Shown here: positions 1 through 4,952 of the stretch, piece by piece | Position numbering within the stretch: position 1 is the stretch's first letter | Layout: the number at the start of each line of letters is the position of its first letter | Assembly (NCBI GenBank): GCA_005882525.1 | Contig: VBGO01000167.1 | Coordinates: forward strand, 1-5,200 | DNA: 5,200 bases | Origin: Chloroflexota bacterium | Lineage (GTDB): Bacteria; Chloroflexota; Dormibacteria; CF-121 | Direction of reading: 5' to 3' | Notes under the pieces: model-generated | Told to the model about the DNA's origin: nothing | Seen by the model: the letters and a program-made list of their open reading frames with translations, nothing else | Database searches by the model: none | Position numbers and translations under genes: made by a program

Positions 1-197
1 AGCAACAGCCGGTAGCGCAGGGCGCGCGCGGCGATAAAACCGAAGGCCGCGAGCGCGGCGAGCAGCGCCAGCCCCGGCGAGACATCCGTGAGGGTCTCCG
101 CCAGTTGCCCCGGCGGCACCGCCCGCAGCACCAGGAACAGCAGCGCCGCGGTCACCACGACCGGCACGCCGACCCGCAGCCAACGGCGCTTGATCAT
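1..197 (-). CDS. N-terminal part of a flippase-like (lysylphosphatidylglycerol synthase TM region / UPF0104 type) membrane protein
   Basis: Only the first 65 codons are in the window; the frame is open to the left edge. ATG at 197-195 is preceded by a strong Shine-Dalgarno sequence (GGAGG, four bases before it). The product starts with a basic tip (MIKRRW), then a hydrophobic helix at about residues 9-27, a short loop (PPGQLAETLTDVSP), a second helix at about 42-58, and the motif ARALRYRLLL. A helix, an amphipathic loop and a second helix ending in an Arg-rich R-x-x-R-Y/W-x-x-L motif are the usual opening of the lysylphosphatidylglycerol synthase transmembrane / AglD-like family. These are polytopic inner-membrane proteins, often found beside glycosyltransferases and thought to move or anchor glycolipids. 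Assignment rests on 65 residues, so another polytopic membrane protein is possible. It is divergent from the epimerase. Confidence 0.6.
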   Translation of the reverse strand, partial: MIKRRWLRVGVPVVVTAALLFLVLRAVPPGQLAETLTDVSPGLALLAALAAFGFIAARALRYRLL

Positions 198-241
198 TCC
201 CCCTCCCGGAGATCCCTGCTCCGCTCGCCGGGGAGGGCAGA
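198..241. promoter_or_regulatory. Divergent spacer between flippase-like gene and epimerase; carries both ribosome-binding sites
   Basis: The 44-base gap must hold the start signals of two divergent genes. On the minus strand GGAGG (positions 206-202) serves the flippase-like gene. On the plus strand GGGAGG (231-236) lies five bases before GTG 242. The right half is made of a REP-like repeat copy. No convincing -35/-10 pair could be picked out for either gene. Confidence 0.45.
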
Positions 242-250
242 GTGGGGGCC
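213..250 (+). repeat. REP-like GC-rich palindromic repeat, copy 1 (decayed stem)
   Basis: This copy has the same plan as the repeats at 2989-3056 and 4155-4190: a CCCT-rich left arm (decayed to CCCTGCTCC), a seven-base loop GCTCGCC, a right arm GGGGAGGG at 229-236, and a G-rich tail ending in GTGGGGG. The left arm no longer pairs perfectly with the right arm. It overlaps the ribosome-binding site and the first codons of the epimerase. Orientation is the same as in the other copies. Confidence 0.6.
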
Positions 251-1255
251 GTGAAGCGCGTCCTGGTCACGGGCGGCGCGGGCTTCATCGGTGTGCACAC
301 CGTGCGCCTGCTGGTCGCCGACGGCTTCACCGTCCTGGTCGTCGACGATCTGCGTCATGCGTGCGGTGAGCCGCTGCCACCGAACGTCGATCTGACGGCG
401 GCGGACCTCAACAGTAGCGCGGCTGCCGGGGCGGTCGCCCATTTTCGGCCCGACGCGATCCTGCACCTGGCGGCTCAGGGCGGTGTCTCGCGATCCGTTC
501 GCGATCCGGCGGGAGACGCCCTGGTCAACGTGCTGGGGACGGTCGCCTTCCTCAAGGCGAGCGCGGATGTCGGCTGCCGACGCTTCGTCTTCGCATCTTC
601 CGGTGGGGCGATCTACGGCCGGGCCGCGCGCCTGCCCACAAGTGAGCGCACGACGCCGCGACCACTTTCGCCATATGGGGCCGCCAAGCTGGCCGCGGAA
701 GGCTATCTCGGGGTGTTCGCCCGGACGTTCAAGCTTCGGACGCTGGCGCTTCGGTACTCGAACGTCTACGGGCCCTTCCAGGATGGAACCGGGGAAGCCG
801 GCGTCGTGGCGATCACCTGCGAGCGTCTCCTGTCCGGCCGTGCTCCAGTGATTCGTGGAGACGGGCAGCAGACCCGAGACTTCGTGTTCGTCGCCGACGT
901 CGCGGATGCAAACCTGCGCGCCCTGCGCTCGCGCGTCAGCGGCGCGATGAATATCGGAACCGGAGTTGCCAGCAGCGTCCGCACCGTCGTCGATGAGCTG
1001 GTCGCCGCGGCGACCTACCACGGCTCCGTCGATTTCGTCGAGGCGCCCCCGGGCGAGGTCCGCGACACCGCGCTCGACACCCGTCGCGCGGCGAAGTTGC
1101 TGGAGTGGCGGGCCCCCACCCAGCTGCGCGATGGTTTGCGTCAAACCTTTACGAGCTTTCGGGAACGGGCACGGCATGCGACGGCGCCCGCCAGTGCCGC
1201 GCCAGCCGGAACCGAAGCCAGACCAGGTCGCGGATCGCCCGCAGGATCGGGATGA
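242..1255 (+). CDS. NAD-dependent epimerase/dehydratase (UDP-glucose 4-epimerase-like, extended SDR)
   Basis: This is a 337-residue extended short-chain dehydrogenase/reductase that would epimerise or dehydrate a nucleotide-linked sugar in the cytosol with bound NAD. The Rossmann glycine motif TGGAGFIG is at residues 10-17, and the acidic pair VVDDL at 33-37 fits NAD preference. HLAAQ (75-79), the serine motif FASSGGAIYG (117-126) and the catalytic pair Y145-xxx-K149 follow. RYSNVYGP (171-178), GDGQQTRDFVFVADV (206-220) and NIGTG (237-241) match the substrate side of the UDP-glucose 4-epimerase group. Exact sugar specificity cannot be read. GTG 242 has GGGAGG five bases upstream; GTG 251 gives the more family-typical start MKRVLVTGG but is poorly spaced, so the true start is one of these two. 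The family match ends near residue 303. The last 35 residues are Ala/Pro/Gly-rich and run antisense through the end of the glycosyltransferase gene. Confidence 0.9.
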   Translation: MGAVKRVLVTGGAGFIGVHTVRLLVADGFTVLVVDDLRHACGEPLPPNVDLTAADLNSSAAAGAVAHFRPDAILHLAAQGGVSRSVRDPAGDALVNVLGTVAFLKASADVGCRRFVFASSGGAIYGRAARLPTSERTTPRPLSPYGAAKLAAEGYLGVFARTFKLRTLALRYSNVYGPFQDGTGEAGVVAITCERLLSGRAPVIRGDGQQTRDFVFVADVADANLRALRSRVSGAMNIGTGVASSVRTVVDELVAAATYHGSVDFVEAPPGEVRDTALDTRRAAKLLEWRAPTQLRDGLRQTFTSFRERARHATAPASAAPAGTEARPGRGSPAGSG

Positions 1256-1895
1256 GGCGGGCACCCGACCGAACGCCGGCCACCCGCGGGTAATGATTCA
1301 CGGCCACTTGCTGAATGCGAAGCCCGCTGCGCTGGCACTTGAAGTACAGCTCGGTGTTGAGCAACGCCGATCGCGCCAGCAGGGGCCCCGCGGCATCGAG
1401 CACTTCGCGCCGCATCAGTTTGAGGCCGCAGTCGATGTCTCGGACTCGCACGCCGTACAGGGCACGGACCAGGACGTTGAAGACGCCAGCGATAACCAGC
1501 CGGTAGCTCGGGTCGGCGCGGCGCCGTCGCCAGCCGGCGGCCAGATCGCTGGTTGGCATCAGGCCGGCCAGCGTCCTGAGATCAGCGGGATCGAACTGCC
1601 CGTCGCCGTCCATGAACGCGACATAGCCCATCCTCGCGGCGCGCAGTCCATCGGCAACGGTGATCCCGTATCCGCGCTTACCGTCGTGGCTAATGACCCG
1701 CAGGCGGCCGGCGGCGGCACCCATCGCCGCGCGTGCCACCACCACGGTGTCATCGGTGCTGCCGTCGTCGACCAGCACGATCTCCCAGTCCGGCGCCAGC
1801 CCCTCGAGAACCGGGACGGTCTTCGCGATGACCGTCATCATGTTGAGCGCCTCATTGTGCGCCGGGACGACGAGGCTTAGTGGGCGATCGAGCAT
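1149..1895 (-). CDS. Family 2 glycosyltransferase (polyprenyl-phosphate/dolichol-phosphate sugar synthase type)
   Basis: This is a 248-residue GT-A enzyme that would transfer a sugar from a nucleotide donor, probably to a polyprenyl phosphate or similar lipid at the cytosolic membrane face. The opening strand SLVVPAHNE (7-15) and VDDGSTDDT (42-50) bind the nucleotide. The metal-binding DxD-type motif is DGDGQFDP (96-103). GWRRRRADP (121-129), RDIDCGLKLMRREV (152-165), NTELYFKCQRSG (180-191) and HYPRVAG (201-207) are all typical of the DPM1-like branch. No C-terminal membrane helices are present, so it is a soluble or peripheral form, and length is normal. The start chosen is ATG 1895; a GTG at 1901 adds two residues but lies right against a -10-like hexamer. 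There is no Shine-Dalgarno sequence, which fits leaderless translation. Its 3' end overlaps the converging epimerase gene by 107 bp. Confidence 0.9.
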   Translation of the reverse strand: MLDRPLSLVVPAHNEALNMMTVIAKTVPVLEGLAPDWEIVLVDDGSTDDTVVVARAAMGAAAGRLRVISHDGKRGYGITVADGLRAARMGYVAFMDGDGQFDPADLRTLAGLMPTSDLAAGWRRRRADPSYRLVIAGVFNVLVRALYGVRVRDIDCGLKLMRREVLDAAGPLLARSALLNTELYFKCQRSGLRIQQVAVNHYPRVAGVRSGARLIPILRAIRDLVWLRFRLARHWRAPSHAVPVPESS

Positions 1896-1929
1896 GAGCA
1901 CAGGCTACGAGAACGGGGCACGGTCTGGA
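1896..1929. promoter_or_regulatory. Divergent spacer between glycosyltransferase and DUF2079 gene, with a leaderless-type -10 for the former
   Basis: On the minus strand TAGCCT (1907-1902) ends exactly six bases before ATG 1895, the distance expected when transcription starts at or next to the start codon. A TTCCAG about 17 bases further upstream is a poor -35. No comparable promoter could be assigned to the plus-strand DUF2079 gene, whose start is itself uncertain (ATG 1894, 1930 or 1957). Confidence 0.4.
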
Positions 1930-3492
1930 ATGAAAGCAGCGTCGGATGAGAAGACGATGAGACGGACGGCCGGATCGAAGAGCGTTCGTCAGCGGCTGGT
2001 CCCGCTCGTGCCGGTTGGGCTCGCGCTGATCGCCGCCATCGGCTACGCGGCCGTCAGCATCTACCGGCACGACCGTTTCGCCAGCAGCGCCTTCGACCTC
2101 GGCGTCCAGGACCAGACCGTCTGGGGCTACAGCCAGCTGCAGATGATCCCGAACACGGTGGAGATGATCCCCAACTTGCTCGGTGACCACTTTCATCCGA
2201 TCCTGATGACGGTGGCGCCCCTGTACTGGATCTGGGACGACGCCCGTGTCCTGTTCCTCGTGCAGGCGGTGCTGCTGGCCGCCGCCGCGGTGCCGATCTT
2301 CTGGTGGGCCCGTCAGCGGCTCGGGCTCCTCCCGGCGATCGCGGTCGAGACCGCTTACCTGACCTACTGGGGCGTCCTGTCCGGGGTCGTCTACGACTTC
2401 CACCACATCGCCTTCGCGGTGCCGGCGATTTCCTTCGGGCTCTACGCGGTCCTGACGAAGCGCAACTGGCTGTTCTGGCCGATGCTCGCTCTCGGGCTGC
2501 TGGCGAGAGAGAATATCGCGCTCACCTTTGCCGCCATCGGCGTCTATATCGCGGTGGTGCAGCACCGCTGGCGGCTGGGCGCCGCGGTCATTGCCCTCTG
2601 CGCCGCCTGGTTCGCGGCCTTGATCGAGGTCGTCATGCCGGCGATTGCCGGGGTGCCTTACGGCCACTGGACCTACGACGCGCTGGGGACAGGACCCGGC
2701 AGCGCATTGTGGCACATCGTCCGGCATCCGATTTCATCGCTGCGGCTGCTGGCCGACAACCCGACCAAGCTCAAGTTGTGGGGCGGACTGCTTGGCGCCT
2801 GGCTCCTGCTCCCATTGCTTTCCCCTATCAGCCTGGTCGCCATCCCCACCCTCCTCGAGCGGCTGTGGTCCTCGAACCCGGCGCTGTGGAGCGCGAGCTT
2901 CCACTACTCGCTGGTGATCGCCCCCATCCTGGCCTTCGCCAGCATCGACGGCATCGCCCGGCTTCAGCAAGCCATTCCCCGCCGAATATCTCCCTCCCCG
3001 TCCGGGGAAAGGCATGGAACATCTCCCTCCCCCTCGGGGGGAGGGCAGGCTGGGGGCGTCGCGGTGGGCGCATCCGTCGCCGTGCTTGCCGCGGGCCTCA
3101 TCCTCACGTTTGGCGTCGTCCGGCCCCTCGACGAGGTGAGCACCTATATCTCGGCGCGCCAGGTCGCCGACATTCAGTCGTGCCTGACCGTGATCCCGGA
3201 GGAGGCGAGCGTCTCGGCCTCGAATTCCCTGCTGCCACACCTCAGCCATCGGCGGCAGATCTACCTGTTGTCCGTGAAAGACGACGCCGACTATGTCGCG
3301 ATCGACCTGGCCGCCTACCTTGGTCACTTCTTTGCCGGTGAGCAGGATCAAATCCGGGCGACGATCACCGACTCCCTGGCGAACGGCTACGGCGTCGCCT
3401 GTTCCCAGGGAACGACGGTCGTGCTGCATCGTGGCTCCAACAACGGCGGATTGTCTCCAGAACTCTCCACGTTCGTGGGCCAGGCCCCGTAG
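1930..3492 (+). CDS. DUF2079 family multi-pass membrane protein, carrying an in-frame REP-like insertion
   Basis: From ATG 1930 this is a 520-residue polytopic membrane protein. The first helix is at about 22-43, followed by the DUF2079 (PF09852) signature: YRHDRFASSAFDLGVQDQ (45-62), GDHFHPILMTVAPLYWIW (85-102), then helices around 105-126, 133-176, 181-210, 214-238, 283-306 and 322-341. The large C-terminal part has IPEEASVSASNSLLPHLSHR (422-441) and DADYVAIDL (452-460), also typical of the family. The biochemical role of DUF2079 is not established; distant similarity to membrane glycosyltransferases is often suggested, and the neighbours fit that. Residues 353-376, in the loop between two helices, are encoded by a tandem repeat (SPSPSG twice) and are absent from the usual family plan, as far as I recall it. 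Start is uncertain: ATG 1894 and 1957 are in frame and none has a good ribosome-binding site. It ends 13 bp before the converging dioxygenase gene. Confidence 0.88.
   Translation: MKAASDEKTMRRTAGSKSVRQRLVPLVPVGLALIAAIGYAAVSIYRHDRFASSAFDLGVQDQTVWGYSQLQMIPNTVEMIPNLLGDHFHPILMTVAPLYWIWDDARVLFLVQAVLLAAAAVPIFWWARQRLGLLPAIAVETAYLTYWGVLSGVVYDFHHIAFAVPAISFGLYAVLTKRNWLFWPMLALGLLARENIALTFAAIGVYIAVVQHRWRLGAAVIALCAAWFAALIEVVMPAIAGVPYGHWTYDALGTGPGSALWHIVRHPISSLRLLADNPTKLKLWGGLLGAWLLLPLLSPISLVAIPTLLERLWSSNPALWSASFHYSLVIAPILAFASIDGIARLQQAIPRRISPSPSGERHGTSPSPSGGGQAGGVAVGASVAVLAAGLILTFGVVRPLDEVSTYISARQVADIQSCLTVIPEEASVSASNSLLPHLSHRRQIYLLSVKDDADYVAIDLAAYLGHFFAGEQDQIRATITDSLANGYGVACSQGTTVVLHRGSNNGGLSPELSTFVGQAP
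2986..3057 (+). repeat. REP-like repeat, copy 2: tandem pair inside the DUF2079 gene
   Basis: Two head-to-tail units begin with the identical 12-mer ATCTCCCTCCCC at 2988-2999 and 3021-3032, 33 bases (11 codons) apart. Each continues into a short loop and a GGGG-rich right arm; the second unit keeps the full tail GGGGGGAGGGCAGGCTGGGGG. Both units read as Ser/Pro/Gly-rich peptide and keep the DUF2079 frame open. The sequence plan matches the intergenic copies at 213-250 and 4155-4190. Confidence 0.75.
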
Positions 3493-3505
3493 CGGCGCGC
3501 GAGTC

Positions 3506-4117
3506 TCATCCCGCTTCGACGATGAAGTCGAACGTTGCCGTCATGGGGCTGCCGGTCCCCGTCACGGTCACTAACAGCCGGGCGTCAAAGATCGAGTCCT
3601 GTTGGTATCGACTGACGCCCGGAAAGTAGAGCTGTGTGGTCAGCGTCGACTTACCCGCCGGCTGCACTTTCACATGGATGTGCTCGGTACGCCCCGGGTA
3701 TAAGCCGGGAACGATCGTCTGCAGCGCGTAGCGTCCGTCCGCATCGGTCAGCTGATTCCCGCGCAGGCGGTAACCCGAATTGTCGTAGGCCCCAGCGGCG
3801 TTCGCCTGCCAGAAGTCCAACTTCGCCCCTGCCAGCGGAGCGCAGTCGCGCGAGAGAACCCGGCCGGTCAGTGACAGGCGGGTGCCCGCCATGCCGGCTT
3901 CCACCAGCGTGGTACGCCGGGGCGAACCGGCCTTGAAGTAGGGCCCCTCGGTCTCACTCGGCGTGGGCTGACCCGAGCAACCCACCGCCGCCGAGGTTGT
4001 CGCCGTCGGACTCGATGTCGTCGCGATCGGGGTGGGACCCGTCGAGGACGGGCCACCACATGCCGCCAGGGCAAGGACTCCGAGGAACGCCGCCAGCCGC
4101 AGCCGGATTGTCGCCAT
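3506..4117 (-). CDS. Secreted lipoprotein of the intradiol ring-cleavage dioxygenase family
   Basis: The 203-residue product begins with a lipoprotein signal peptide: MATIRLR, a hydrophobic core, and a lipobox LAAC with the lipidated cysteine at C20. A Ser/Thr/Pro-rich spacer (21-45) follows, then a single intradiol dioxygenase domain. TEGPYF (56-61) is the conserved entry motif; LTGRVLSRDCAPLAGAKLDF (83-102) and WQANAAGAY (103-111) form the family signature. All four Fe(III) ligands are visible: Y111, Y140 (PGLYP) and H146/H148 (EHIHV). It should therefore be catalytically competent, opening a catechol-type ring between the two hydroxyls outside the cytoplasmic membrane. C47 and C92 could form a disulfide. 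It is shorter than cytosolic catechol 1,2-dioxygenases and lacks their N-terminal dimerisation helices, as is usual for extracytoplasmic members. No aromatic-degradation genes are adjacent, so the substrate is unknown. Confidence 0.9.
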   Translation of the reverse strand: MATIRLRLAAFLGVLALAACGGPSSTGPTPIATTSSPTATTSAAVGCSGQPTPSETEGPYFKAGSPRRTTLVEAGMAGTRLSLTGRVLSRDCAPLAGAKLDFWQANAAGAYDNSGYRLRGNQLTDADGRYALQTIVPGLYPGRTEHIHVKVQPAGKSTLTTQLYFPGVSRYQQDSIFDARLLVTVTGTGSPMTATFDFIVEAG

Positions 4118-4135
4118 GTCCGAAGCCTAGCGTGG
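4118..4135 (-). promoter_or_regulatory. Leaderless-type -10 (TAGGCT) of the dioxygenase lipoprotein
   Basis: TAGGCT on the minus strand (4129-4124) ends exactly six bases before ATG 4117, and no Shine-Dalgarno sequence lies between. The spacing and hexamer match those in front of the glycosyltransferase (TAGCCT, six bases). A clear -35 was not seen. Confidence 0.45.
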
Positions 4136-4154
4136 CCGGCAGGTCGGGTGAGTC

Positions 4155-4190
4155 ACCCTCCCCGTGTGCCGGGGAGGGTCGGGGTGGGGC
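4155..4190 (+). repeat. REP-like palindromic repeat, copy 3 (intact stem, G-quadruplex tail)
   Basis: A perfect 9-bp inverted repeat, ACCCTCCCC (4155-4163) and GGGGAGGGT (4171-4179), flanks a seven-base loop GTGTGCC. The right arm runs into GGGG-T-GGGG, so four G-runs (4171-4174, 4176-4178, 4181-4184, 4186-4189) are separated by one or two bases. It lies in the 124-base gap between divergent genes. There is no T-run after the stem, so it does not look like a terminator. Confidence 0.75.
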
Positions 4191-4204
4191 CGCCGGGGCT
4201 CAGC

Positions 4205-4233
4205 TTGCTAGCGGCGGCTTCGATTCGTTTACA
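4205..4233 (+). promoter_or_regulatory. Tentative promoter of the lytic transglycosylase
   Basis: TTGCTA (4205-4210) and TTTACA (4228-4233) are 17 bases apart, an ideal spacing for a -35/-10 pair, though the -10 match is only partial. The -10 would end eight bases before ATG 4242, again consistent with a leaderless or nearly leaderless transcript. There is no Shine-Dalgarno sequence before either candidate start. Confidence 0.3.
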
Positions 4234-4241
4234 TGGTCGGG

Positions 4242-4952
4242 ATGCCTAAACGACGACGCATACTGAGCGGAGCGTTACTCGGTGCGGCCGCGACTGCGCT
4301 AACCGTGAAAGGCGTGGTCAGCGGCCCGTTGGGCTCGACGAATCAGACGCATCTGGATGAGCTCCAGCATGGCCTGGGCGCGAGCAAGGACGCCGCGGTG
4401 GCGCAGTCACGGACCGTGATCGATCAGGCCGGCGCGCGATTGGTTGCCGCGGTCGTCCACGTCCCGCCCGGGTCGCCAGCACCGGCGGCTTCGACCCGTC
4501 CCACGCCCGCGTCAACGGCAACCGCGGCCCCGGCGACCAGCGCCGACCGAACGTACAGCCGCCGCATGCTGCGCCAGCTCCTGCGCGAGGCCGCCATCCG
4601 TCATAAGCTCGATCCGAAGCTGGTGTTGGCTGTCTCCTACTGGGAGAGCGGCTGGGACCAGTCAAAGGTCTCGGAGACCGGTGCCCGCGGCCTGATGCAG
4701 GTCCAGCCCGACACCGCGAAGGAAGCGGGACCGTCGCTGCTCGGCCGTCCGGTCGATATCCAGGACCCGTATGACAACGCCGACGTCGGCGCGGCGATCC
4801 TCCGCGAGAACCTCGACACGTTCAAGGACCCGGCGATGGCGCTGGCCGCCTACTACCAGGGGCCGACCAGCCTCCGCGATAGCGGAATGTTCCCCGATAC
4901 GCAGCAGTACGTCCAGGGGATCCTCGATCTCGCCACGCGAATGACCCCCTAG
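4242..4952 (+). CDS. Exported lytic transglycosylase (SLT domain, family 1-like)
   Basis: From ATG 4242 this is 236 residues. A basic tip MPKRRR and a hydrophobic stretch to about residue 26 form a signal peptide or membrane anchor. An Ala/Gln-rich segment with helical character (about 30-73) and a Pro/Ala/Thr linker (about 75-102) lead to the catalytic domain. SLT motifs in order: LAVSYWESGWD with catalytic E135, GARGLMQVQPDTAKEAG (147-163), DPYDNADVGAAILRENL (175-191), AAYYQG (202-207) and DTQQYVQGIL (219-228). Such enzymes cut the MurNAc-GlcNAc bond of peptidoglycan, leaving 1,6-anhydroMurNAc, in the cell wall. ATG 4233 would add three residues; 4242 gives the better signal peptide and fits the tentative promoter. 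No LysM or other wall-binding domain is seen. The stop codon overlaps that of the converging oxidoreductase gene. Confidence 0.9.
   Translation: MPKRRRILSGALLGAAATALTVKGVVSGPLGSTNQTHLDELQHGLGASKDAAVAQSRTVIDQAGARLVAAVVHVPPGSPAPAASTRPTPASTATAAPATSADRTYSRRMLRQLLREAAIRHKLDPKLVLAVSYWESGWDQSKVSETGARGLMQVQPDTAKEAGPSLLGRPVDIQDPYDNADVGAAILRENLDTFKDPAMALAAYYQGPTSLRDSGMFPDTQQYVQGILDLATRMTP

Noticed and set aside
194..1264. A 356-codon open frame on the minus strand opposite the epimerase
   Set aside because: It mirrors the epimerase gene, has no recognisable domain and is rich in Arg/Gly/Asp as expected from antisense high-GC sequence; the plus frame has a full set of SDR motifs.
966..1880. A 304-codon plus-strand frame opposite the glycosyltransferase
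   Set aside because: It shows no domain or motif, while the minus frame has all GT2 motifs. It is an antisense shadow of GC-rich codons.
2988..3032. Direct repeats 33 bases apart considered as a CRISPR fragment
   Set aside because: Only two units, the repeated core is short, and the 'spacer' is the palindrome's own right arm; the same unit occurs alone elsewhere.
2304..3341. Long alternative frames in and opposite the DUF2079 gene (also 1852-2727 and 2734-3429 on the minus strand)
   Set aside because: Compositionally biased (Arg/Pro/Ala or Asp/Gln/Gly rich), without hydrophobic pattern or motif; the DUF2079 frame accounts for the region.
4155..4179. Perfect hairpin considered as a rho-independent terminator
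   Set aside because: It lies upstream of two divergent genes rather than after one, and no T-run follows on either strand.
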